Shown: one piece after another, positions 46,179 to 56,460 of the stretch | Layout of the letters: each line of letters opens with the position of its first letter | Numbering within the stretch: position 1 is the first letter of the stretch | From: Eublepharis macularius | Taxonomy: Eukaryota; Chordata; Lepidosauria; Squamata; Eublepharidae | Length of the DNA: 64,000 nucleotides | Assembly: GCF_028583425.1 (NCBI RefSeq) | Contig: NC_072791.1 | Coordinates: 193,664,311 to 193,728,310, forward strand | Direction: 5' to 3' | Made by a program: the position numbers and the translations under genes | The notes under the pieces: generated by a model | Told to the model about the DNA's origin: nothing | The model's database searches: none | Seen by the model: only the letters and a program-made list of their open reading frames with translations

Positions 46179-46510
46179 TGTAAAGAATTAACCCCTCTTG
46201 AGAGATGTAAAAACAGAGAGCAGCTGAGAAGAAAGAGGTTAGGGTACTAGAAAGTGAGAGTATGCCAGTACAGATGTCCAAGAAGAGAAAATATGTAAAG
46301 TGGGCTTGGGAATCTGAATGTATCTTAGGCATGAATGGGCCTCTGTAATATTTTGGATACCAATAAAAGCAAACAGAGATGAAATACTGATATGCTGCTC
46401 CTGAGACCAACAACCTCACTGAAAGCCTTGTGTAAAATTTCACCACTCTTTCTGGAAAAGGAGATAGTGTGGCCAGACCAAGCCAACTAAACCCTGCCAC
46501 TTACATATGC
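46179..46510 (+). repeat. LTR-like repeat, tentative
   Basis: It starts TGTAAAGAATTAACCCC, has 'accaataaaagc' (about 46359-46370, polyadenylation-type) and ends near acttacatatgc. TGCAGC flanks both sides (46173-46178 and 46511-46516), but the right end is not canonical. It is related in parts to 17640-18255. Confidence 0.4.
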
Positions 46511-46548
46511 TGCAGCAAACTCCATCTTCGTCATGGTGCAATACACAG

Positions 46549-46775
46549 TGCTGGGCTGTAGCACAGTAGTTAAGTGGTTTGGCTGCAAATCAGCACTCTA
46601 CTGGTTCAAATCCCATTACTGCCATGAGCTCAATAGGTGGCCTTGGGTAAGCCTCTCCTCTCAGCCCCAGCTGTCTTGTGGGGATAATAATAACACTAAC
46701 TTGTTCACCACTCTGGGTGAGGGGCTAATCTGTCTAGAAGAGTGGAATATAAGCGCAGTTATTATTATTATTACA
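46549..46775 (+). repeat. tRNA-derived SINE (gctgtagcac type)
   Basis: Head 'ctgtagcacagtagttaagtgg' with a B box 'ggttcaaatccc'. Body 'ggccttgggtaagcctctcc' and tail 'gtctagaagagtggaatataag' followed by (tta)n. It forms a third SINE family with the copy at 43766. Confidence 0.85.
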
Positions 46776-46867
46776 CTCACTGATCTTATGTAAGATAATG
46801 GAACATAAAGTTGGATCAAGTTCTCAGTTGGCACTAATATCATAAGAATGTAGTAAGTGGCTTTATG

Positions 46868-47045
46868 TCAAATTAGACAGTTGGTCCAGCTATCTCAGAA
46901 TGGTCTACATTGCCCCAATATTGACTACCAGCAACTCTCCATGAAATCAGGCAGAGAAAGGTCTTGTCCAACTCCTGCTGCCCATGATCCTCTAATAGAA
47001 TATGTTGGGTACTGAACCTGAGATGTTCCTCATGAATAAGGGTAC
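46868..47045 (+). repeat. unclassified interspersed repeat
   Basis: 'gttggtccagctatctcag', 'agcaactctccatgaaatc' and 'gtactgaacctgagatgttc' form a block I recognise as repeated in squamate DNA, but I cannot place it in a family. No second copy was found in this window. Confidence 0.3.
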
Positions 47046-47335
47046 TACAACTTCTCCCCAAAGGTGTTACACTGGGACATACCAATTTATAACCCCACCT
47101 ATAACTATCCTATTATATAAAAGGCAAGACATATTGGTGATGACTCACCTTGTATCCTGGTGCACCTCCAGAGGGTGCTGCCACGGAGGGAAGGCCAAGT
47201 GAAACAGCCCGTCCCTCCAGTTGACATCCATTTTCTAGAGACCATTTTTTTAAAAAATGGGCTTGGTTACTAGTGGTTTTATATTAAGACATCCTAGACA
47301 TAGACTGACAGATTAGGAGGAAGGTGTGCATTTTC

Positions 47336-47424
47336 TGTGTAATCCTAAACAGATTTATACCCTTTTGAAGTCATTGACTTCAATAGACATAGAAGGGTGT
47401 TAACTCTGCTTAGATTGTACTGAC
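47336..47424. repeat. short palindromic repeat
   Basis: 'gtgtaatcctaaacag' faces 'tctgcttagattgtactg', and the inner arms 'cccttttgaag' and 'atagaagggtg' are roughly complementary. Same family as 3511 and 41931. Confidence 0.55.
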
Positions 47425-48325
47425 AGATTCATAGCCTGTTTGTTCTGGACTGTGAGACCAGCTATGTATTTCAAAACTCTGCCTGACTCAAGCTAATCAA
47501 CACAGTCTCATTTTTAAAAGTATCCCTGCTCCCCTGTTGCAGTGAATGCATGTACATCCTGCAGACGTGTGCACCCTTCCCTTTGTAAGCAAGAGCCAAA
47601 AAATATAAAACCAGGGGCCAGAACCAGGATAAATACAAGGTTTAAATTGCACGTTCCACTGCCCATGTCTTGGATGTAACATAAGGATCCCAAAGTGCAA
47701 AGAAAAATAACGCGTGCAAATCGTCCCTGTGCTCACATTACATTGTATGTGCATGGAATCACTGTACGTGTGTTAGCTGTAATGTGTGTACAGAATACAT
47801 GGTGGAGAAGACTTTCAAAGCAGAGACAGAGTATCTAGCTTTAACTGCTTCAGCCAATCCTTTAATTTGGTCTTTCTTTTTTCTAGCAAAAATGAAAACT
47901 TATTTCATATTTAAAAGCACATCATTCCTATTTATTAACAGCCTGATACATACCTCATCATTTTTTTAATGTACAACCTCTGTTCATTTCCAACACTAAT
48001 GCATCTTTATGAACATCTTCTCTTTTTGCTGAATTCTTTGAGCTAAGACAAGGGTTTTCATTATTTGATCAGTTAACAAGAAGCAACGTTCAGAGTTTAG
48101 GTTTATATTGAGCCTAATTTCCCCAGTGACAACGGCACAAGTCACTTGGTCAGAACAGAATCTAAACATGAAGCTGTCTGTTTACATAGTCCCCGAGAGT
48201 ATCTACACTTCCATTTTATTTTCTGAAAGCATCAGGAGGGACCAGCTTGTTCATCCATATATCCCAGAGATTTTAGCTTCCATGAGTGGCATTGCAAATG
48301 GCTAAACAGTAAGCTCATCACTGGG
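47425..48325. other. single-copy intergenic sequence
   Basis: No gene or repeat recognised. Confidence 0.4.
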
Positions 48326-48497
48326 ATACTCGAGCACCCACCAGCCCAGTTCAACTTCTGCTCAGTTTTCCAGTTTGTGAGCTGCTCAAGGCTTTCAGCA
48401 GATCACTTTCTGCATATTCAAACAGTATGATACAATTGGCAGCATTTTGCGCACGGCGCTCTCACCCATCCCAATGGGAGTCCTAGTGTCCCCCACA
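48326..48497 (+). repeat. unclassified interspersed repeat, copy 2
   Basis: It begins 'actcgagcacccaccagcc' and ends 'caatgggagtcctagtgtc', with blocks matching 3955-4143. It adjoins the PLE insertion that follows. Confidence 0.4.
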
Positions 48498-48570
48498 CAG
48501 AGATGTGGCATCTCTGCAAGCGGTAAGAGCCAGAGACGGTGTAGTTGATGCCATTGGGTCATGATTGTAA

Positions 48571-49110
48571 GTGAGAAGTTGTTTAAGACCTTTCCTTGCC
48601 TACAGACAGCCCCCCAACCTTAAACAACTTCTCACTTACAATCATGAATCGGCCAGAAGAGTCACCAGCACAGGTACCAGGCCCTGCAACAGACCCAGAT
48701 GCCAGCTCTGCCCCTATATCTACCCAGGGGATACAATTACAGGACCCAATGGCATCAACTACACTGTCTCTGGCTCTTACAGCTGCTCATCCTCCAATCT
48801 GATATATGCCCTCATGTGCCAACAATGTCCTTCTGCTCTGTACATTGGACAAACCAGCCAACCTCTACGCAAAAGAATAAATGGACACAAATCTGACATT
48901 AGAAATGGAAACGTCCAAAAACCAGTGGGAGAACACTTCAATCTACCAGGACATTCCACCAAAGACTTAAAGGTCGCTGTGGTTCAACAGAAACCTTTCA
49001 AAAACAAAATCCAACGGGAGGCTGCTGAATTGGAATTCATATGCAAATTTGACTCTGTCAAGCTGGGACTGAATAGGGACTATGAATGGTTATCTCATTA
49101 TCACAGGTAA
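48571..49110 (+). CDS. Penelope GIY-YIG endonuclease domain (C-terminal part of PLE polyprotein)
   Basis: An open frame of 179 codons; genuine PLE homology begins a few codons after the formal start, which falls at the inversion junction. A cysteine pair (CNRPRCQLC) is followed by the GIY-YIG signature as LIYALMC ... LYIGQT (Y codon 48841-48843), the downstream arginine and histidine (LRKRINGH) and the AELEF acidic position, ending NRDYEWLSHYHR. In PLEs this domain follows the RT and nicks target DNA for priming. The RT is absent, so the frame is a remnant, but it has no stop or shift. The antisense copy at 19830-19887 matches its last codons. Confidence 0.85.
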   Translation: MRSCLRPFLAYRQPPNLKQLLTYNHESARRVTSTGTRPCNRPRCQLCPYIYPGDTITGPNGINYTVSGSYSCSSSNLIYALMCQQCPSALYIGQTSQPLRKRINGHKSDIRNGNVQKPVGEHFNLPGHSTKDLKVAVVQQKPFKNKIQREAAELEFICKFDSVKLGLNRDYEWLSHYHR

Positions 49111-49126
49111 CTGATTTCCTTTACAT

Positions 49127-49321
49127 AGGCGGGGTCAGGGAGAGTCCAGTGGCACCTGACGTGGGCTTTCGAGGACCACAGTTCTCTTTGTCAGATGCAT
49201 CTGGCGGGGAGGGCTGTGGTTATCGAAGGCTTGTGCTGCAGTGGAATTGTATGGTCTTGGTGGTGGTGCTGGACTCTTTTTGATTTTGCTACTACAGACT
49301 GACACGGCAAACTCCTTTGAA
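49127..49321. mobile_element. nested inverted PLE tail unit
   Basis: A minus-strand tail (gagagtccagtggcacct ... gtcag) meets a plus-strand tail (ctggcgggga ... ctacagactgacacgg) at the palindrome agatgcatct (49193-49202). Flanks CCTTTACAT (49118-49126) and CCTTTACAC (49322-49330) match at 8 of 9 bases. Both halves carry degenerate hammerhead cores (CTGACAA on minus, CTGGCGG on plus). Confidence 0.65.
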
Positions 49322-49457
49322 CCTTTACACAAACAAACTGATCCCCACATCAAAAGGACCTGTTTGCCATATCAAAGGAGTTGTTTACATCCCTCCTCTC
49401 CTCCTCCACTCCTCTCTCCTCCTCTATACTTGACCAGTTTCTCTTTTTGCCTTCCAT

Positions 49458-49497
49458 GCATCTGACGAAGAGAACTGTGATTCTCGAAAGCTTATGC
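49458..49497 (+). ncRNA. hammerhead-ribozyme-like motif of PLE, best copy
   Basis: Forty bases: helix I 5' strand GCAT (49458-49461), CTGACGA (49462-49468), one extra A, helix II GAGAA/TTCTC with loop ctgtga (49470-49485, five perfect pairs), GAAA (49486-49489), GC, TT (cleavage-site dinucleotide), and helix I 3' strand ATGC (49494-49497), complementary to GCAT. Helix III would be a single A-U pair. All conserved core bases are present. PLE hammerheads are established; that this one cleaves is inference. Confidence 0.7.
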
Positions 49498-49575
49498 TAC
49501 AATAAAATTGGTTAGTCTTAAACGTGCTACTGGACTCTTTTTGATTTTGCTACTACAGACTAACACGGCTAACTC

Positions 49576-49789
49576 CTCTGGATAGATGAGAACAGAGACG
49601 AATGAGTTTACATCACACCCTATTCACAAATGCCCCAATATAGTTTACAATCAACTCAAAGCACTTTACCATTATAAAATAATCAACAGACTATCATCAC
49701 ACAATACAGAACCATACATAATGCTAACCACTGGCCCGAGTGCTGGAATATTACATTTGACCAAGTTCCATAACTATTTTTTAAAAACC
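49576..49789. other. flank between PLE and hAT
   Basis: Short single-copy AT-rich spacer with no gene or repeat seen. Confidence 0.4.
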
Positions 49790-49797
49790 CTCTAAAT

Positions 49798-50669
49798 TAG
49801 ACTTGGACACAAATCGAAATATGACTCAAATTTCATGAAGAACTGGGCTGTTTCGTGCTTCGTGAAATTGTGATTCATGGGCCTGTGTTTTCCACAAAAT
49901 CCATGACTTTTTTCGCCAATTCGTAAGCTTCATGGTTGATTCGTAATGCCAGACAGGCTGGCACCAATCTATTGATTCCCTAGACAACAGAGGCCAGGAA
50001 AGTCTGCAGACCTTTCATTGCCCTGGAAACCCCAATCTTAGCCCTCAAAACCCTGATAGGCAGTGCTCCCTGCCAACTGAAGATCTCCCAGTTTGCCCTA
50101 TACAGCAAGGGGCAGAGGATTAGGCAACTGAGGAGATGGCCCTTCCGTAGCCATGGGAACACTAATCTCTTCCCTCCAAACTCTGATGGCCAGGTCTGTC
50201 TGCCAACCACCAGAGAGAGTTCCAGTAGACAGAAGGAGAGGGAGGAATTGTTGCTGGAATTGGGAGAGTGGATTTGGGAAGTTTTGGAAAGATAGAGTGG
50301 AGTGGAGAGTTTTTGGGAAGCATTTGGCTTTTTGGGAAGAGAGGGAGAGTAGATTTAGGAGCTTGCTGGGAAGGTCTTTTGGGTGAGGGTGCCTTTTTTC
50401 CTCCAAGTTCCAATCCAAGCCCCCCACCCTCAGGCCTATGCCTGGCTCTGGGGCCTAGCTTGACTCCCTTATTTATTCTTTGCTTGTCTTTCTCTGGCAT
50501 CTCTGGGTGAAGGGGTCTGTCAAAATGCCCCTGGTTCTGATGAATCACGAAACTAAGGAATCATTTCGTGAAACTGGTCAATTTCATGAAAATGCATAGT
50601 TCATGATTTATGAAACATGACGAAACACGAACCTTTCATATTTTTTTTTCCATTTCATGCTCATATCTA
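49798..50669 (-). mobile_element. non-autonomous hAT element, copy 3 (872 bp)
   Basis: Ends TAGACTTGGACACAAATCG and the complement of TAGATATGAGCATGAAATG. It is flanked by exact CTCTAAAT (49790-49797 and 50670-50677). The interior ('cattgccctggaaacccc', 'tgataggcagtgctccc') is the complement of the interiors of copies 1 and 2, so it lies in the opposite orientation. Its ends differ (ttcgtga/cgaaa instead of gttcg/cgaac), which suggests an older or sister subfamily. Confidence 0.85.
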
Positions 50670-50677
50670 CTCTAAAT

Positions 50678-51861
50678 ATTTTCCTAAATTGAAAACCTGT
50701 GTTCTTTCTTTTCAAACAAATAATTAAGCCATAATTAAGGAACATCTCTAAATAAGAAATGAGATAACTCAATGCTCCTTTTCCATTAGGAATTCACTCG
50801 CTGGTTAATACTAAAATTTAAAGAAGGAATTGTGTTTATAAAAGCTGTGACTGTCCATCTGTTTGGAACCTGGTAGTCAAAACTTCACAGGAATATACAC
50901 CACTGTCTGGTAATATTACTTTCTTCAGATGCACTCTAAAGAGGCTGAGAAAGAATTTAGTCTGCATATGCAAACAGCTGACTTCTAATGGTTACCATTT
51001 TATTGCAATCAATTGGCCAGTTCAAAAAGACAAAATTGTCTCCACATAATGCACCCCCAAATGTCTCTAGGGATGCATTTGCATGGAGAATGCAACATGT
51101 GACCTGGGTAGTCCATTGATGCCACCACAGATCTTTCTACCCTTGGGCTCATGGGAATTGCTTCTGGGTAGCTGCAACTATCTCTGCCCCAAGTACAGGT
51201 CACACATCATCTTGCCTATGAAAATTAATCCCTGAAGACAGTTGGATACATCACGTAGAACCAGCCCTAACAACATTAAGTCTAAAATATTAAATATTAA
51301 TACGTTTAAAACATGTTCCTCCTGCTTTTCTTTGCATTCCAGACTGGTATTAAACAATCCAAAATATGATATCTGAGAAACACTGTTAAATCATGGTAAT
51401 CTCTTCTTTGAGCGAGCCTTTAGAAGCATAAATTTCTGGAGACAAAAGTTGTTTTTTCCCCCATCTCCTTAGCATACATTCTGCCTCTTAACGAAGCCTA
51501 TCCCATTAATACTCTACAAATTAGGGTATGTGTGTTCAACATTATGTACAAGGGGCAGTGGTGGATATTCTGTGGATAAGAGATGCAGCAGCAGAATTTG
51601 GGAGCTCATGCATCTCTAGGTTGGTTCCCACATCATCCATGTATATCCCTTTCTGCTCCCTTGATAACTAGCAGCAGAATTTGTAAATGCATTTATTAAC
51701 AAGGAAGTACTGGGATGGAGTGATATCTGTGGAAGTTCTGTGATATCTCATTCCTACAAGCAGGCCTCGGTTTGCGTTGCAGTCAAGTAATGAACACGCA
51801 TGGGTTAACCAGTTGTGTTTGTGAGAAAGAAGGCCAATTTTCTCCTCCTGATGTTCTCTTT
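50678..51861. other. single-copy intergenic sequence
   Basis: No gene or repeat recognised in about 1.2 kb. Confidence 0.4.
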
Positions 51862-52072
51862 TTTTATCTAGCTATTTAGACCCTTTTTCTCCCCAATGGA
51901 GACCCAAAGTGACATAACATCTCTCTCCACTTTATCCTCGCAATAATCACTCCACGAGATAGGTTAGATTGAGAGTGACTAACCCAAGGTCGCCCAGTAA
52001 GCTTCCATGGCAGAGTGTGGATTCAAACCTGGATCTCTCGTATCTTAGTCAGACACTCTAACTACTGGCTCT
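51862..52072 (-). repeat. Sauria-type SINE, minus strand
   Basis: Tail 'cctttttctccccaatggag', body 'taggttagattgagagtgac' and 'agcttccatggcagagtg', and head 'attcaaacctggatctctc'. Order and spacing match 21362. Confidence 0.8.
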
Positions 52073-52920
52073 CCAAAAGTTATTCCAAAAAGCCCCCCAA
52101 AATAATATGTACCTCTCCATTTGGATCTACTATGCATACTTGGAAAAACAAAAACAACGCACTGTCCTTGGCAATTGATGCAAAAGCTGCTTATTTTGGC
52201 GTAGATATCTTCATTCCGTACAATATAGAACAAGATGTGCCTCCTTTTGTGGGTGTGAGTATTTCCACAGAAAAAGAGAGGCGAGCTGAAATGCGTTTGG
52301 AGGCATTGTCACTTTGATGTGAACATTTTGGGGAGGATGAAGGTACGTATTAACTAGCAATGCAAACATAAAATGTATGACATCTTCAGTCAAAGCAATC
52401 TCAAAGCACTAATACTGTCTTGGAAACTAAATCAAAACAAACATTTCCAGTGCCTGCCACATGGTTCAGCTAGGATTAGGATCTAATTGGTTGGTAGATT
52501 AGGTTAGATCAGAGAGACTGACAGACAAATAGACCTCCGCCTCATTCCGCTGAGATTTCAGCCCCAAGAGCAGTGGTGGCTGCCACTGGACCCACTCCTG
52601 CCTTTCCCACCTTGCTCTCTATTGCTCTCATTAAGGCCCCAGAGATGGAAGTAGTTTTTTAAAAAACACACTCTTGTTCCTTCAGCTCTTGAGACAGATA
52701 ATAATCTGAGAGTAGCTTTCTTCAGCAGACAAAAACTGTCATAAGATTGCCCCCATCACTTGCATCTTTTAAATGCATCACATTTACTTACAAACGGGGA
52801 GAAGAGAAACAAACTCTTGAATCGCAGGGAACTTGAATTACAACAATGGTGTGGCTTAGGCAAATATAAGCGTTATTCAAAGAATTGAATCTTCCTGCAG
52901 TCTCCGGTGGAAGAGCACAA
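52073..52920. other. single-copy intergenic sequence
   Basis: Nothing recognisable. A 100-codon frame at 52015-52317 overlaps the SINE and is not credible as a gene. Confidence 0.4.
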
Positions 52921-53100
52921 TGATTTATGTATTTAGTTTTGATCACTTCTATCCTGCCCTCTCCGCCAACGGCACTCCAAGTGGCCGGATCACAATTAAA
53001 ACAATGTAAAGAACAAACTCCAGAACGAAACGATCATATATTAAAACTGAAGCAGCAAAACAGATGTCTTACAACAAGAGCAGCAGCAACGATGGTAAAT
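52921..53100 (-). repeat. LINE 3' tail, antisense
   Basis: 'atttatgtatttagttttga', then 'ctatcctgccctctccgcca' and 'aattaaaacaatgtaaag', is the antisense pattern of squamate L2/CR1 3' tails. No coding part remains. Confidence 0.4.
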
Positions 53101-55352
53101 TTCCTAGTAGCCTCAGAGCAGAAGCAGCAAACGCAGCAAATACTGCAGTAAAATTAAACATGGGAATTATCTGGTGCATAGATGATTCATGTAAGTTATA
53201 AAAATCAAGCCAACCCCAAACACACACCACACACAATCTGCAGTCAGAAGCTGGACCAGTGTTTCCTCTGTTAATGAATGCAATAAGTTGTCATATTCTT
53301 ACCAGAATAGCAGATCCCAAAAGTCCGTAGGATCCAAGGATTTTTTTTTCATGTACGCAATCCTTCTGAAATTGGGGTATCCAGTCAAAAATTGTGTGTA
53401 ACAGATAGTCCACACAGGCACTCTCACGTGTCCCAGGTTGCCTTCCAATCTGGCTGCAATCTGTCAGTACTTACTTCATCTGGAAGTAGCCCCTGGGATT
53501 TCAGTGGGAACAGACATCATGTTCATGTTCATTCAGTGTGCCAGATGACTAACTTATATTGTCCAACATTTCATAGATGAAAATAACGGCATCCTTGTAA
53601 AACATTTCATAATAAAGATCACTACTGAAACCTCACCTACGGCATTATTAAATATTACTGGAAGTTTGATTGTGTTTGCAGTATTCAGTGAATAGCCTGA
53701 TTTCCTGAATAAACATGACAAGATGATGACTTCTGTTATATGATGTCAGAATACTTAACCACCTTCTACAGAAGTCAAGATGGAATACATAGGATTCCCA
53801 GCTGGTTTCCACCCAGGCACTGACAGGACCCGATGGAGCTTAGCTTCAGCAAGGTGTCAGCATCACATACCCTTTGGAGTGCTCTGGACTGGAGCCTGTT
53901 CCACAGTAACTGTAATGTATTAAAATGGCAGGCTGTACGTTGGCACAGTTTGCATTTATACACATATGCTCTAGAGAAAAGGCGCATTCACCACAATCCC
54001 GCTTGAAGATTTAACTTTTAGACATGCTAAGAAGAAAATTGAGCCTTGAAGGACTCTAGCATCATATAGGGACAAAAAGACTTCCCACAGAAGTAAATTT
54101 GTGGAAGACAATGATACCAGATACCAGAAAAAAGGGACTGTTCCTAATAAATAGGAATATGTGGTGAAATTTACCAAGGTACCATTGTATCTCCTTGGAA
54201 ACAGGCACAGAAAGACTACAAGATGAAGCACCCATTAAGGAAAGTTTTTCTGTGCCACCAAGGCAGAAAAAGGGGGAGGGGCCTCTTGGGACGGTCCAAA
54301 GAACAATTGCACACAGATAAAATACCTTAGGGAGAGGTCTTGTTGGCTGCCAACCATGCGAGGCAACATTTACATTAATTATGAGGGTCAAGACTTCTAA
54401 ATCCCATGTTCTGTTGATATCAGTAAGAATGTATGAATATGTAGATTTTGGGTGCTTTTGCATTTCTTTTATGTTTGGAAAATCCGTGGCTTGGACCCTA
54501 TACCTTGTTTTAGCTTGGGCTCTTCTTTGTACATTGTGGAGGAGGTCCTCTGTTGTGAGTCACTTCTGCTCATGTAGGTGCAATGCCTTTCAAGAACTGA
54601 AAAGTGCCTTTCAAAATCTGAAAATAGGAACACACTTCATATCAAAGGACTGCTGCGGCAACGGATGAAGACGACCACAAGCAAAAACAAGGAATAGGGT
54701 CCAAGGCCATATTCTTCCAGCCTATTTTCATTTACAATTTCCCTCAATTTTGGTGGTTTCCTTTGTGGCTGGTTTGATGTCCATTCCACAGCTGCACAGC
54801 TGTTTTGATGTCATACATGTGAGGAAGAGATCACCTATTTTCATGTTAAACATACTAACGTAAGATTTATTTGAACCCCCTTTCAGTGACCAATGATATC
54901 TAATTTGCCCCTTTGACCAGCGTTAGAGGGAAAAACTACTTTTAATACTAAAACTTGAAATGACAGGGGTCAGCTATGATGGGAATTTTTATACTGAATT
55001 TCAATAAATTTGACAGGGAAATGAATGCCTAGATTTTCACCCTAAGTATGTAGAAACCTAAACTTTTGAAATGAAGCAAAGTAGTCATGAAATCTGGTCA
55101 TATCCCTACTCATCAAACAGCACAAAGCAGGCATTGGTATAGTAACTAGGTGGTTTGGAGGACAGGAACTCACTGGTTCTCACAATCTAGCTAACTATTA
55201 ACCATCACCACCCAGAATCCTGAAAAATATATGACACATAAGAGGACAGTGCAGAAATCTTGGCTGTATGGCTGGAAGACAACACTATCAGGGGATGAAA
55301 AAGCCAGAGGTGTTAGCTAGTCTTTTCCACATGATCCAGTGATGCTTCCCCA
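53101..55352. other. single-copy intergenic sequence
   Basis: About 2.2 kb without convincing repeats or exons. A scrap near 53463-53512 resembles the small palindromic family. Open frames at 53971-54463 have no family resemblance. Confidence 0.35.
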
Positions 55353-55805
55353 AAGCCGTGTAGTGTAGGGGTTAGAGTTTCAAAGTAGGATTTGGGAGAC
55401 CCAGGTTCAAATCACCATTCTGCTGTGGAAACTCAATGGGTGACTTTGATGCAGTCAAACACCCTCAGCCTAACCTTCCTCTCAAGTAAGGTTACCAGTT
55501 CCCTGGTGGGAGTGGGGGATCCTCGTGTCTCAGCCTCTGTCCCCCGCCATCACTCACCTGGCCTGTGGAGGGGGGGAACACAGGGAATGGGCCAAACAAT
55601 GTCATTCCTGGCATGACAAGGAAGAGCTCTGGAGCATGCATGTGTGAGAGGTAAGTTCCCCCCACATGCCCTCCATCTCCTAGATTGGGCTCCAGGGCAC
55701 CTGGCAACTGTACTCTCAGGGTTGTTCTGAGGTTGTTCTGGAGGCAAGGAGAATGTAAGTTGCTTTGGGTCCCCATTGCAGAGAAAGACAATATGTAAAT
55801 GAAGT
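55353..55805 (+). repeat. Sauria-type SINE interrupted by a miniature element
   Basis: The head (agtgtaggggttagagttt, B box ggttcaaatcacc) and first body part run to 55484. The SINE resumes at 55719 with 'gggttgttctgagg', 'gctttgggtccccattgcag' and the tail. Removing the insert restores the family sequence. Confidence 0.85.
55485..55712. mobile_element. GGTTGCCAG-ended miniature element, nested
   Basis: 228 bases with ends AGTAAGGTTACCAG and the near complement (ctggcaactgta). CTCTCA flanks both sides (55479-55484 and 55713-55718). This nested copy fixes the true ends of the family seen at 2001, 9378, 9663, 10872 and 11412. It is non-coding. Confidence 0.65.
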
Positions 55806-55876
55806 AAATTAATAACTGCAGATGAAGACGGGCAGATAAAAGATAAGTTGTTTAGTGTGTGTGAAGGGGAAAATAA

Positions 55877-56460
55877 TTAGGGAAAGGTAAGCATATGTAG
55901 GATTCCACTATTAGAGTGGAATAGGAGGAAAGGGGGGTCAGACCTTAGTGCCGACAGCTCACTAACTCTCCTGGCAGAAGTTATAGCCATCAAAAATGCC
56001 ACCTTGTATGATAACAGGTCCAAGGGGCACGTTGCAAGAGGCTCGTATGGAGGCAACATCAGTCATGAAAGCACGAGGGACAGAGACCATAGAGGCACAG
56101 GAGGTGACACTGGTGGGTAAAGATTAAACATCCCTTTAAGGAACTGGCGGGACTTAGGGTGAGAAAAAACCGTGCCACCATCTACCTGATCATGAAAGGC
56201 CGAAATGGCTGCAAGATGGACCTTGAGGGAGGTAACTCTTAAACCCTGGTCCCGCAGGTGGCACAGATTATCAAAAATAACCCCTAGGGGGCTATTGGCA
56301 GGCACCACTCCATTAGCAAGCGCCCACGCTTCGAACCTCCGCCACTTGGCCCCATAAGTGCGCCTAGTGGACGGCTTCCGAGCATTCAGCAGGACTCTTT
56401 CCACCTGAGTCGAAAAAACTATAGGTGGGGAACGATCCGCCAAGCTGTCAGGTGCAGCTT
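55877..56460 (-). pseudogene. DIRS tyrosine recombinase, truncated
   Basis: The N-terminal SAM-like core-binding part reads RKPSTRRTYGAKWRRFEAWA and LKVHLAAISAFHD (about 56385-56190). After a stop at about 56060 the next frame (56059-55877) has the first catalytic arginine box TSARRVSELSAL (about 55981-55940) and ends just after DPPFLLFHSN. The H-x-x-R box and the nucleophilic tyrosine are absent. In the family this enzyme integrates a circular cDNA. Confidence 0.8.

Larger units (their letters stand above)
48522..49575 (+). mobile_element. Penelope-like element, 5'-truncated, with inverted leader and nested tail unit
   Basis: The left end (48522-48585) is a minus-strand fragment of the same element (complement of 'acccaatggcatcaactaca' and 'acaacttctcacttacaatc'). 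The plus-strand body runs from about 48600 through the endonuclease frame, a 3' untranslated stretch and a hammerhead-bearing tail that ends 'acacggctaactcctctgg' near 49575. A second, smaller inverted tail unit is nested at 49127-49321. Reverse transcriptase is missing because of 5' truncation. Confidence 0.85.

Noticed and set aside
48596..48962. Alternative frames overlapping the PLE endonuclease
   Set aside because: Only the frame at 48571-49110 carries the GIY-YIG motifs.
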